DNA of 9,029 nt from Porphyromonadaceae bacterium (GCA_021199145.1 JAJQIP010000087.1:1-9029); one strand, 5' to 3'. Counted from the stretch's first letter, positions 1 to 7,167 are shown. Notes: a model not told the origin generated them from the sequence alone. Numbers and translations: made by a program.

Positions 1-4
1 CCCC

Positions 5-12
5 TAACTTTG
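5..12 (+). promoter_or_regulatory. Possible -7 promoter element at the window edge
   Basis: TAACTTTG fits the Bacteroidetes -7 consensus TAnnTTTG. The matching -33 element would lie outside the window, so it cannot be verified. No convincing gene begins within about 150 bases downstream. It may be a distal promoter for the VanZ gene, the promoter of a short RNA, or chance. The rest of 1-131 is AT-rich and holds nothing else I can support. Confidence 0.2.
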
Positions 13-131
13 TGCTAAAAGATACCCTTTCGACCATATATCTTCCGACTTGTAAATTTTAACCCCATAATAGTTTGCAAATGAAATATTTTTATGAATA
101 TTTTATTATTTCTGTCACTTTCGTTTTTTGT

Positions 132-162
132 TTTGAAGAAAAATAAAAAGGAGATATCTTTG
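132..162 (+). promoter_or_regulatory. Promoter of the VanZ-family gene
   Basis: A -33 TTTG (132-135) is separated by exactly 19 bases from a -7 TATCTTTG (155-162), a full match to the Bacteroides sigma-ABfr type promoter. Transcription would be expected to start around 167-170, only about 7-10 bases before the ATG at 177, so the transcript would be nearly leaderless. The -7 element lies inside the inverted repeat 150-172. Confidence 0.6.
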
Positions 163-172
163 TCGTATCTCC
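150..172. repeat. Inverted repeat over the VanZ-gene promoter
   Basis: GGAGATA (150-156) and TATCTCC (166-172) are perfect 7-base inverted copies separated by 9 bases. The repeat spans the -7 element and the likely transcription start. The predicted transcript would begin inside or after the right arm, so it would not contain the whole hairpin. If functional, it is more likely a DNA operator than an RNA structure. Chance is also possible at this length. Confidence 0.35.
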
Positions 173-176
173 ATTT

Positions 177-602
177 ATGAAAAAGGCACTCCTAAAAAAT
201 TGGTTGAAAAATTATGCCTTGACACTGGTTGTCATTGTAGTTATAGTATATCTGTCGTTAGCTAAAATTTCCACTCCTACCGAGATTCAGAAATTCCCCT
301 ATGCAGATAAGGCTGTACATGTAATCATGTACACGATATTAATGCTAGCTCTATATTTTGATATCCACCGACGGAATTTAAGTGAAAAATCAAATCATCG
401 GCATCTCTTTTACGGTACACTTACGGCTATCGCTTTCGGAGGAATCATGGAATTGGCACAAATCAGCCTTACCCGCTATCGTTCAGGAGATTGGATGGAC
501 TGGATAGCAGATGCTGCCGGAGTATTGTTAGGACTATGGCTTGGCAAACCCCTCCTTTGGCTTGTGTCCAAATGTCTGCCCCGATGGTTCAATTCAAAAT
601 AA
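177..602 (+). CDS. VanZ-family integral membrane protein
   Basis: This 141-residue protein has the VanZ-like layout: a Lys-rich N-terminus and four hydrophobic segments at about residues 12-30, 44-62, 77-97 and 108-131. Family-type residues are visible: DKAVH (44-48) opening the second segment, GGIMELAQ (88-95) with Glu92 and Gln95, then an R-x-x-D pattern (Arg102, Asp105) followed by DWMDWIADAAG. VanZ was first described in teicoplanin resistance, but most homologues outside van clusters are of unknown function. No other van gene is nearby, so a resistance role should not be assumed. The ATG at 177 is preferred because it gives a normal N-terminus and sits just downstream of a good promoter. 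The gene is monocistronic and converges on the MerR gene with a 90-base gap. The family is fairly certain; the role is not. Confidence 0.85.
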   Translation: MKKALLKNWLKNYALTLVVIVVIVYLSLAKISTPTEIQKFPYADKAVHVIMYTILMLALYFDIHRRNLSEKSNHRHLFYGTLTAIAFGGIMELAQISLTRYRSGDWMDWIADAAGVLLGLWLGKPLLWLVSKCLPRWFNSK

Positions 603-692
603 TTTATATTTTCCCAGGATTTGAGAGTAGGGCTCTCGAAAATTAAATCAATTTAACCTATTTATTTATCTGATAAACAAGCTATTCAAAAA

Positions 693-1085
693 TCATCTAT
701 CCTCCGATTTTTCTGTCCCTTCCGTCTCATCTGGACAGGGGTTTCCAAGTTCCCGCCGAATGGCAACCAATTCGTCCCGGATAGCTTGCAAACGGGAAAA
801 AACCGCATATTTTCTTTCCGTTTTTTCCATATTGTGATGTAACATTTCCTTAGCCCCATTCATCGTCAACTTTTGCTCTTTAAGCAAATGATATATCAAT
901 CCGATTTTTTCAATATCCTTGGGGGTATAGGAACGGATTTTACGTTTATTGTCAGAACGTTTTGGGGCAATAAAAGAAAATTCCTTTTCCCAAAACCGAA
1001 GAGTAGATTCAGGAATATCGTAATATTGTGCCACCTCGGTGATGGAATAAAACATTTTGGGGGGAAGTTCTTTTTTTGTTGTCAT
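693..1085 (-). CDS. MerR-family transcriptional regulator (small, no effector domain)
   Basis: This 130-residue protein begins with a MerR-type winged helix. The helix-turn-helix covers about residues 13-34 (SITEVAQYYDIPESTLRFWE), the wing 35-55, and IRSYTPKDIEKI follows the usual R-x-Y/F wing signature. A basic, helical stretch (about 87-114) could form the antiparallel dimerisation coil. The tail (117-130) is acidic. It lacks the C-terminal ligand domain of drug-sensing MerR proteins and has a single cysteine (Cys117), so it is unlikely to be a metal sensor of the MerR or CueR type. It starts one base after the stop of the upstream M23 peptidase gene (TGA-T-ATG), which implies cotranscription and probably translational coupling. 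This pairing suggests a link to envelope maintenance, but the target is unknown. No clear terminator is visible after it. Confidence 0.9.
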   Translation of the reverse strand: MTTKKELPPKMFYSITEVAQYYDIPESTLRFWEKEFSFIAPKRSDNKRKIRSYTPKDIEKIGLIYHLLKEQKLTMNGAKEMLHHNMEKTERKYAVFSRLQAIRDELVAIRRELGNPCPDETEGTEKSEDR

Positions 1086-1086
1086 A

Positions 1087-2058
1087 TCAGTCCATCACCA
1101 ATCCATTGTTCTCGGCCATCTGGGTCATCAAATCATAATCCTCAGGAGAGAGGTCAAAAAAGTAATAATTAATCGGGGGTTGGTAGTGACCCTTGTATCT
1201 GACCTCATAATGAAGGTGCGGACCTGTGGACTTTCCCGTACTTCCCACCTCAGCAATCATCTCGCCACGGACAACCTTCCTCCCCACTTTTGTATCGATT
1301 TTGCTCAAATGGCCGTATAGAGTCTGGTAACCATATCCATGATCAATCATGACCGTATTGCCATACCCCTGTTTCCATCCGGCATAAGAAACTGTCCCAT
1401 CGGCAGTCGCATAAACAGGAGTACCCAAATTGGCCGCAAAATCCATTCCCGCATGGAATTTACGGACATTGTATATGGGATCGATTCGCCAACCATAACC
1501 AGAAGCCGTACGTTTCAAATCTTTATTTGAAATAGGCTGTATGGCAGGTGTTCTGTTGATACGGTCTTCGTTCCGCTTTGCCATCTCCATAATTTCATCA
1601 AAGGAGATGCTTTGCACATAGAGTTGCCGACTTAACAAATCCAGTTTTTGTGCCGAAGAGATGACAAGACCAGCATTTGACAAATCCTGCAACTCTTTAT
1701 AGAGTGAAGAATTCTTCACACCCCCATTGCGAATTTTATTGTCAATAGGGTCGGCCTGCACAATAATACGATAAAGATTATCATCCCGCTGCCGTATGTC
1801 GTCCATCACTTCAAGAGCCTCATCGAGACGATGAGAAAAGATGCGGTATTGGGTAACCATCTGCTCATTATCCGCCCGAAGTTTCTTCTCCTGAGGAGAT
1901 TCAAAAAGGTGATAGAATATCAAGAAAAAAACCACTCCGACCAACAAGCCCACCAAAACGTGTTTACCCCATGAAATCAGACGTGCACCTATCGACGGAT
2001 AGATACGCTCATAAGCGAGTGTGTTAGGATTATACCGATAAAAGACTTTCCGAGCCAT
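1087..2058 (-). CDS. M23 (LytM-type) murein endopeptidase, membrane anchored
   Basis: This 323-residue protein is a predicted zinc metalloendopeptidase that cuts peptide cross-links in peptidoglycan, acting in the periplasm. A short cytoplasmic N-terminus carries YNPNTLAYERIYPS, followed by one membrane segment (about 33-51) and a likely coiled coil (about 55-95). The LytM/M23 domain spans about 185-295. All catalytic and zinc positions are present: His202 and Asp206 in FHAGMD, His250 in YGH, and His281 and His283 in GPHLHYEV, so it should be active rather than a degenerate EnvC/NlpD-like activator. The start at 2058 gives a plausible N-in anchor, and a promoter lies about 85 bases upstream. 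It is first in a two-gene unit with the MerR regulator and divergent from alaS. Its precise role (growth, division or remodelling) cannot be read from the sequence. Confidence 0.93.
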   Translation of the reverse strand: MARKVFYRYNPNTLAYERIYPSIGARLISWGKHVLVGLLVGVVFFLIFYHLFESPQEKKLRADNEQMVTQYRIFSHRLDEALEVMDDIRQRDDNLYRIIVQADPIDNKIRNGGVKNSSLYKELQDLSNAGLVISSAQKLDLLSRQLYVQSISFDEIMEMAKRNEDRINRTPAIQPISNKDLKRTASGYGWRIDPIYNVRKFHAGMDFAANLGTPVYATADGTVSYAGWKQGYGNTVMIDHGYGYQTLYGHLSKIDTKVGRKVVRGEMIAEVGSTGKSTGPHLHYEVRYKGHYQPPINYYFFDLSPEDYDLMTQMAENNGLVMD

Positions 2059-2126
2059 AATTCACGAAATACAGACATTTCCTAAGTTTAAAATTCAGAC
2101 GGGCAAAACGGAAATACCTGCGTTTT

Positions 2127-2160
2127 TTTGACTACGATGTCTGCAAAAATAGTATTTTTG
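2127..2160 (+). promoter_or_regulatory. Predicted promoter of alaS
   Basis: A -7 TATTTTTG (2153-2160) matches TAnnTTTG. The nearest -33 is TTTG at 2127-2130, giving a spacing of 22, a little longer than the usual 19-21. A second -7-like TACTTTTG at 2164-2171 has no good -33. The start would fall around 2167, giving a leader of about 55 bases before the ATG at 2221. The element overlaps the opposing M23 promoter. Confidence 0.45.
2144..2160. repeat. 17-base perfect palindrome shared by two divergent -7 elements
   Basis: CAAAAATAGTATTTTTG is two 8-base arms around a single central G (2152). Each arm is a -7 element, one facing alaS and one facing the M23 gene. The symmetry may simply follow from two back-to-back promoters, or it may be an operator. 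Confidence 0.6.
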
Positions 2161-2175
2161 GGCTACTTTTGCAAA
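2144..2175 (-). promoter_or_regulatory. Predicted promoter of the M23-MerR unit
   Basis: Read on the minus strand, TTTG (2175-2172) is followed after 20 bases by TATTTTTG (2151-2144), a match to the Bacteroidetes -33/-7 pair. Transcription would begin near 2137, about 80 bases before the M23 start codon. The element is interleaved with the predicted alaS promoter. Confidence 0.5.
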
Positions 2176-2220
2176 CACGAAAATAAAAACCTTTTTCTTT
2201 TGACTTTCAAAATCGATTGT

Positions 2221-4845
2221 ATGCTTACAGCTAAGGAAATCCGCGAATCATTCAAACGCTTTTTTGCCTCGAAACAACACCAAATCGTGCCATCGGCATC
2301 AATGGTCATCAAGGATGACCCTACGTTGATGTTCACGAATGCGGGAATGAACCAATTCAAAGATATTATATTGGGAAATGTCCCAGCCAAATACAAACGA
2401 GTCGCTGATTCTCAAAAATGCCTTCGTGTAAGTGGGAAGCACAATGACCTTGAAGAGGTAGGGTTGGATACTTACCACCATACTATGTTCGAGATGTTGG
2501 GCAATTGGTCGTTTGGAGATTATTTCAAAGAAGAGGCCATTGATTGGGCATGGGAATATTTGATTGATGTTTTGGGCATTGACCCCAAACGAATTTACGC
2601 CACTGTATTTGAAGGGTATGCCCCCGAAGGTCTGGACCGCGACAACGAAGCGGCCTCATATTGGGGAAAACATCTTCCCGCTGACCATATCATTAACGGC
2701 AACCGTCACGATAACTTTTGGGAAATGGGGGACACCGGACCCTGCGGCCCCTGTTCCGAAATTCATATCGATTTGCGAAGCGAAGCCGAACGGGCCAATG
2801 TAGACGCTCTCACACTGGTCAACCAAGGCCATCCCCAAGTCATTGAAATATGGAACCTCGTATTCATGCAATATAACCGTAAAGCTGACGGGTCACTTGA
2901 ACCTCTACCGGCTAAAGTCATTGACACGGGCATGGGTTTTGAACGGCTTTGCATGGCTTTGCAAGGGAAGACATCCAACTACGATACCGATGTATTCCAA
3001 CCGCTCATCCAAGCCATAGGCCAATTAGCAGGGAAACAATATGGTGATGACAGTCATTGCGATATCGCCATGCGAGTCATTGCCGACCACGTACGGACAA
3101 TCGCATTCTCCATTACTGACGGGCAATTACCCTCAAACGCCAAAGCCGGATATGTGATACGTCGTATCTTGCGCCGTGCTGTACGTTACGGATACACCTT
3201 CCTCCACTTACAGCAACCCTTCCTCTACAAATTGCTGCCGACCCTCATTGATACAATGGGTGACGCCTACCCAGAATTGATTGCCCAGAGAATATTAATC
3301 GAGAAAGTCATTCAAGAAGAAGAGGAAGCTTTCCTCCGAACCCTCTCCGTGGGAATACGTTTGCTTGACAAGGTAATGGCTGATGCACGGGCGGCAGGGA
3401 ATGAACGTATCAGCGGTGATGACGCCTTCATACTATATGACACGTATGGATTTCCCCTTGACTTGACTGAACTGATTCTAAAAGAAAATAATCTGAAAGT
3501 AGACATAGAGGTATTTAACCTCCGTATGCAAGAGCAAAAAGAACGCGCCCGCAATGCCGCTGCTGTGGAGACAGGCGACTGGGTGGTATTGCGTGAGGGA
3601 GAGCCTCATTTTGTCGGCTATGACCTTTTAGCGTGTGACACCGAAATTTTACGCCATCGGAAAATCCGTCAAAAAAACAAAGATTACTATCAATTGGTAC
3701 TTTCCACAACGCCATTTTATGCCGAAATGGGCGGGCAAGTAGGTGACACAGGAACACTTACCGCTGAAAACGGAGAAGTGATTCAAATTCTCTCCACCAA
3801 GAGAGAGAACAACTTGGCCGTGCATATCGTGGAGAAATTACCCGTTGAAATAGAGGGGACCTTTTTTGCGGAAGTAAACAAAGAGAACAGATTGGCCACA
3901 GCCTGTAACCATACAGCCACCCACTTGTTGCATGAGGCATTACGCGAAGTATTAGGTACGCATGTAGAACAAAAGGGGTCGTTTGTCTCTCCCCAATCGC
4001 TGCGTTTTGACTTCTCTCACTTCCAAAAAGTCTCTGATGCGGAGTTGCGTGAAGTTGAACGCCGTGCCAACATAAAAGTACGAGCCTGCATCCCTCTTGA
4101 TGAGCGTCGCTCTGTACCCATTGCCGAAGCCAAAGCCATGGGAGCCATGGCCCTCTTCGGTGAAAAATACGGAGACGAAGTACGGGTCATACGCTACAGC
4201 TCCTCTATTGAACTGTGTGGAGGAACCCATGTCGCCAATACAGGGCAAATCGGTATGATACACATCCTATCCGAAGGTTCCACCGCTGCAGGTATACGTC
4301 GTATTGAAGCTGTCACAGCCGCCGCCACCGAGACCTTCTTGGAATCGCTGCTTGATTTTCATAACAAGATACGTGCTTCCTTTAACAATGCCTCCGATAT
4401 TTCGGCAGCCATACGCCGCACCATCGAAGAGAACGCTGACCTGAAAAAACAAGCGGAAGAGTTCGCCAAAATCCAAGTCCAAGAGCTGAAAAAAAAGATA
4501 CTCGACAATGTACACACTATCAATGGTATAAAAGTATCCAAAATCAAGATGCAAGTTCTTCCCCACCTCATAAAGAACCTGGCTCTCCAACTACGGGGGG
4601 AACAACAAGGAAATTTCCTATTCGTTGCCGGCACAACTGACCCAGAAGGAAAACCGCTACTGACAGTCGCTCTAAGCAATGATTTGGTCGCTGCAGGACT
4701 AAATGCATCGACTCTCATACGCCAAGCCGCAAAACATATTGAAGGAGGAGGTGGTGGACAACCCCACTTCGCCCAAGCTGGCGGTAAAAATGCAGAGGGG
4801 CTCTCTATCGCCGTTGACGAAATCATTACCGAAGCCACCAAATAA
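2221..4845 (+). CDS. alaS: Alanyl-tRNA synthetase
   Basis: This 874-residue cytoplasmic enzyme charges tRNA-Ala with alanine and clears mischarged Ser or Gly. It begins with the class II catalytic domain (NAGMNQFKD near the N-terminus, class II motif 3 GMGFERL at 237-243 with Arg242). The middle tRNA-recognition region follows, then the editing domain with zinc ligands His564 and His568 (HTATH) and Cys666 and His670 (CGGTH), which fall at the same numbers as in the E. coli enzyme. Last is the C-Ala domain, with a five-glycine run at 842-846 before QPHFAQAGG. Length is normal and all key residues are present. The reading frame stays open upstream to 2128, but that extension overlaps the promoter; MLTAKEIRESF at 2221 is the typical family start. 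It has its own promoter and terminator and is divergent from the M23-MerR unit. Confidence 0.98.
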   Translation: MLTAKEIRESFKRFFASKQHQIVPSASMVIKDDPTLMFTNAGMNQFKDIILGNVPAKYKRVADSQKCLRVSGKHNDLEEVGLDTYHHTMFEMLGNWSFGDYFKEEAIDWAWEYLIDVLGIDPKRIYATVFEGYAPEGLDRDNEAASYWGKHLPADHIINGNRHDNFWEMGDTGPCGPCSEIHIDLRSEAERANVDALTLVNQGHPQVIEIWNLVFMQYNRKADGSLEPLPAKVIDTGMGFERLCMALQGKTSNYDTDVFQPLIQAIGQLAGKQYGDDSHCDIAMRVIADHVRTIAFSITDGQLPSNAKAGYVIRRILRRAVRYGYTFLHLQQPFLYKLLPTLIDTMGDAYPELIAQRILIEKVIQEEEEAFLRTLSVGIRLLDKVMADARAAGNERISGDDAFILYDTYGFPLDLTELILKENNLKVDIEVFNLRMQEQKERARNAAAVETGDWVVLREGEPHFVGYDLLACDTEILRHRKIRQKNKDYYQLVLSTTPFYAEMGGQVGDTGTLTAENGEVIQILSTKRENNLAVHIVEKLPVEIEGTFFAEVNKENRLATACNHTATHLLHEALREVLGTHVEQKGSFVSPQSLRFDFSHFQKVSDAELREVERRANIKVRACIPLDERRSVPIAEAKAMGAMALFGEKYGDEVRVIRYSSSIELCGGTHVANTGQIGMIHILSEGSTAAGIRRIEAVTAAATETFLESLLDFHNKIRASFNNASDISAAIRRTIEENADLKKQAEEFAKIQVQELKKKILDNVHTINGIKVSKIKMQVLPHLIKNLALQLRGEQQGNFLFVAGTTDPEGKPLLTVALSNDLVAAGLNASTLIRQAAKHIEGGGGGQPHFAQAGGKNAEGLSIAVDEIITEATK

Positions 4846-4876
4846 TACTACAATCGGCTTTCCGGCCTACCCCCCC

Positions 4877-4918
4877 TTTCGGGCAATCCACCTAAATGGA
4901 CGATTGCCCGAAATTTTT
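4877..4918 (+). terminator. Rho-independent terminator of alaS
   Basis: A 12-base perfect stem pairs TTTCGGGCAATC (4877-4888) with GATTGCCCGAAA (4902-4913) around a 13-base loop, followed by TTTTT (4914-4918). It lies 32 bases after the alaS stop. Confidence 0.85.
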
Positions 4919-4980
4919 ATGAAAAGTGTATTATCCCTATAGTCTCAGAGGAACATACACTATAAATTTTGTCTTTCAAA

Positions 4981-5012
4981 TTTGATTTTTCTAAGGGGAT
5001 TTGATATATTTG
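4981..5012 (+). promoter_or_regulatory. Promoter of the AraC-family regulator
   Basis: TTTG (4981-4984), 20 bases, then TATATTTG (5005-5012) match the Bacteroidetes promoter. The start would fall near 5019, giving a leader of about 45 bases before the ATG at 5066. Apart from the alaS terminator and this promoter, 4846-5065 shows only a weak inverted pair, AGTGTA (4925-4930) and TACACT (4956-4961). Confidence 0.55.
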
Positions 5013-5065
5013 TCATATCATAAAATAAAAGTAGAGTCTCCTATACGCTAGCTAACAGGTAAATT

Positions 5066-6034
5066 ATGAGTTACAACGACTTAGAGAATAACATCAAATA
5101 TCTCGATGTCACCAAAGCCGATATGCAGTTTGGCGTATATGTCAAAACCGTTGGATTTCAAATTATCAAAGCGGGGGAACATTATCCTCTCAAGGAGCAC
5201 CCTTCAGGCTATTTTTTCAACGTAAGCAAGGGGAGGGTATTGCGAGAATTCCAATTACTATATATTACTAAAGGAGCGGGTACTTTCTCCTCTGACCGTA
5301 CTTCCAAACAATCCCTTAGCAAGGGGTCGTTACTCTGTCTTTTTCCCGGACAATGGCATACCTATTCTCCGGTTGAGAAAATAGGTTGGGACGAATATTA
5401 TATCGGGTTCAACGGGAATATTGCCGAACTGTGGCTTCGCCAAACAGGTCTCACTATTGACAATCCGGTGTTGAAAATCGGCTTTAATGCGGAATTAGTG
5501 AAACTTTTCCAATCGGCTATTGAAGTGGCCAACAGCCAGAAAAATGCCGCTCAACAATACTTGTCGGGTATTGTTTTGCACATCTTGGGGCTTATCTGCT
5601 ACACCTCCCACAATCGCATTTTTGAAGAAGACAGTATCAGCCAAAAGATAGAGTGGTCAAAAATCATCATGCTTGAAAACCTCTATAAAAATATCGATGT
5701 AGAGAAATTGGCTGAGAAACTAAATCTCTCATACAGTTGGTTCCGCAAAGTATTCAAAGATTACACAGGCTATGCCCCCGTCAAGTATTTCCAATGGCAA
5801 AAAATAAAAAAGGCCGAAGAGTTACTGATGCACACCTCCCATTCGGTAAAAGAAATATCCTATATGCTCAACTATAAATCGGTCGAACATTTTTTCTCCC
5901 TATTCAAGAAAAAAACCGGTTTTACTCCACTCGAATATCGGAACTACATCCGAGATAAAGAGGAAAATTCTTCCCAAGAGACAATCCAGGAAATAGCTGA
6001 CACACCGAAATCGGAAAATAAAATCCAACTTTGA
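5066..6034 (+). CDS. AraC/XylS-family transcriptional regulator
   Basis: This 322-residue protein has an N-terminal sensory region (about 25-115) resembling an AraC cupin, with FQLLYITKGAGTF and GSLLCLFPGQWHTYSP typical of its strands. A helical linker (about 140-185) follows, then the double helix-turn-helix domain (about 195-295). The first HTH (about 209-231) includes VEKLAEKLNLSYSWFRKVFK; the second (258-281) includes VKEISYMLNYKSVEHFFSLF, followed by the family signature KKTGFTPLEYR. The tail (297-322) is charged and probably disordered. Relatives with this layout often sense sugars and activate carbohydrate-use genes, but no such genes are adjacent, so ligand and targets are unknown. 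It is transcribed alone from its own promoter; no convincing terminator follows before the convergent tRNA. The family is certain, the function open. Confidence 0.93.
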   Translation: MSYNDLENNIKYLDVTKADMQFGVYVKTVGFQIIKAGEHYPLKEHPSGYFFNVSKGRVLREFQLLYITKGAGTFSSDRTSKQSLSKGSLLCLFPGQWHTYSPVEKIGWDEYYIGFNGNIAELWLRQTGLTIDNPVLKIGFNAELVKLFQSAIEVANSQKNAAQQYLSGIVLHILGLICYTSHNRIFEEDSISQKIEWSKIIMLENLYKNIDVEKLAEKLNLSYSWFRKVFKDYTGYAPVKYFQWQKIKKAEELLMHTSHSVKEISYMLNYKSVEHFFSLFKKKTGFTPLEYRNYIRDKEENSSQETIQEIADTPKSENKIQL

Positions 6035-6130
6035 AAGGTTATCCCTCCTTCGGCCAAAGTGAAAATCCTTTTTTGAACACTCCCCGGCAATCGCCGTCCC
6101 CCAGTCTCAGCGAAAAGCATTCCCCAAACA

Positions 6131-6161
6131 AAAAAGAGATACTTATCAAAAAGTATCTCTT
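6131..6161 (-). terminator. Terminator of the initiator tRNA gene
   Basis: AAGAGATACTT (6134-6144) and AAGTATCTCTT (6151-6161) form an 11-base perfect stem with a 6-base loop. On the minus strand it is followed by a T run that continues to about 6130 and then TGTTTG. It ends the tRNA transcript 10 bases past the mature 3' end. Confidence 0.75.
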
Positions 6162-6171
6162 CCCTATCAAG

Positions 6172-6244
6172 TTGCGGGAGCTGGACTCGAACCAGCGACC
6201 TTTGGGTTATGAGCCCAATGAGCTACCAACTGCTCCACCCCGCG
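6172..6244 (-). tRNA. Initiator tRNA-fMet (anticodon CAU)
   Basis: The 73-base cloverleaf has anticodon CAT at 6211-6209 (tRNA positions 34-36). It is the initiator type, not elongator Met: the first acceptor position is a C1-A72 mismatch, the anticodon stem ends in three consecutive G:C pairs (GGG...CCC), and the D stem has A11:U24. The acceptor stem is CGCGGGG paired to the 3' strand with one G:U at its base, and the T arm holds GGTTCGAGTCC. CCA is not encoded and must be added after transcription. It stands alone between its own promoter and terminator. Confidence 0.96.
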
Positions 6245-6256
6245 ATATTTCGGATG

Positions 6257-6287
6257 CAAAGATAACGGCTATACACGGGATTTACAA
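6257..6287 (-). promoter_or_regulatory. Promoter of the initiator tRNA
   Basis: On the minus strand TTG (6287-6285), 20 bases, then TATCTTTG (6264-6257) match the Bacteroidetes promoter. The start would be a few bases upstream of the tRNA 5' end at 6244. This makes the tRNA independent of the porT-like gene upstream of it on the same strand. Confidence 0.6.
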
Positions 6288-6362
6288 CTTTCGAATTGTT
6301 AAATATTTCTTTAGCGTAAAAATTTCAGCACATAGGCTTGTTAATCAGCAGGTTTAGAAACG

Positions 6363-7064
6363 CTATTCAAAATAAAAGCTCAACACGACAAGCCTTGAAA
6401 GAGCCTTTTTGATTGCCTGGCTATATTTAATATCAAGCGGATCGACCAAATCGTTCCGGTCATGTCGTAATACATCACTCAAACCAATACAAAATTTAAG
6501 TTCAGGAATCAACTTAAAAAACGATAGATAAACGTCACAACCTACCCCCACTTCAAGATAGGTATCATATGTGTCAAGCCGCAACAGGTCGTTTTTTTTC
6601 TTAGAAATATCAATTGTCGGTGCGACCCCCAACAACAGATAAGGGCAATAGTTGTTCAACCGTTTGGCTCTATATTTGAGATCCACCGACATCATGATAT
6701 AGGTCGATTTCAAATTGACCTTCTGTCGTGTATCGCTATTCTCCTCCCGTAACTCTACTGTTTTATCACCAAAGAACAATGTGGGGGTAAAACGCAAATC
6801 GAAATAATTACAGAGATATAAATCACCAACCAAACCGACATTAAACCCCGGTGAAAAAGAGGGGACTTCGGCAAACCAGGTCTCCCCATCCTCTGTCACC
6901 GCTCCCGTATGCCGAAGAGCCAAATCCTGTATGTGTGTACCCACAGAAAAGCCGAAATGGAAACGACGTTGGTCAATAAAAGGTAAACGTTGCACCTTTG
7001 ATTGCTGTGCAGCTACCGACACAACGACCGACAAGTAAAACAATATAAAAACTATCTTTTTCAA
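6363..7064 (-). CDS. porT: PorT-like outer-membrane beta-barrel protein (type IX secretion)
   Basis: This 233-residue protein opens with a signal peptide (MKKIVFILFYLSVVVSVAAQ, cleavage probably near residue 19-20). The mature part is rich in alternating, aromatic-containing strands and ends in a final strand, LVVLSFYFE, as an outer-membrane barrel should. RRFHFGFSVGTHIQDL near residues 33-48 resembles the start of the PorT/SprT family, an outer-membrane component of the type IX secretion system in Bacteroidetes; length is close to the roughly 240 residues of that family. The start codon is TTG at 7064-7062: an in-frame TAA lies four codons upstream (7076-7074), AAAAAAGG precedes the start, and only this start includes the full signal peptide. 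No promoter is evident upstream and no other secretion gene is adjacent. The barrel call is firm; the PorT assignment rests on motif resemblance and could be another porin-like barrel of the same fold class. Confidence 0.75.
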   Translation of the reverse strand: MKKIVFILFYLSVVVSVAAQQSKVQRLPFIDQRRFHFGFSVGTHIQDLALRHTGAVTEDGETWFAEVPSFSPGFNVGLVGDLYLCNYFDLRFTPTLFFGDKTVELREENSDTRQKVNLKSTYIMMSVDLKYRAKRLNNYCPYLLLGVAPTIDISKKKNDLLRLDTYDTYLEVGVGCDVYLSFFKLIPELKFCIGLSDVLRHDRNDLVDPLDIKYSQAIKKALSRLVVLSFYFE

Positions 7065-7167
7065 CGGCCTTTTTTAGTGTATGAATAAAACGCAGAATAG
7101 CCAGAAATATTGCCGCTAAAGAAAAGATTCGACAGAAAGAGGAGCTGTATAAAAAAAGGAAATTTAT

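Noticed and set aside
81..146. A 21-codon hydrophobic small ORF (starts MKYFYEYF) before the VanZ gene
   Set aside because: It overlaps the -33 element of the VanZ promoter, has no ribosome-binding site and lies in AT-rich DNA where such ORFs arise by chance.
177..602. Glycopeptide-resistance role for the VanZ-family gene
   Set aside because: No vanA, vanH, vanX or regulator genes are present, and VanZ-like proteins are common outside resistance clusters.
623..637. Small hairpin GAGAG-5 bases-CTCTC after the VanZ gene as a terminator
   Set aside because: The stem is only five bases and no T run follows on either strand.
2128..2220. In-frame upstream extension of alaS from a TTG at 2128
   Set aside because: It would place 31 atypical residues before the standard AlaRS N-terminus and would overlap the predicted promoter and its palindrome.
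4359..4841. A 160-codon open frame on the minus strand inside alaS
   Set aside because: It is a frame shadow of a well-conserved gene, with a composition typical of antisense reading and no family features.
6031..6357. A 108-codon open frame running through the tRNA
   Set aside because: It crosses the tRNA gene, its terminator and its promoter, and the translation across the tRNA is the usual artefact of misannotated ORFs.
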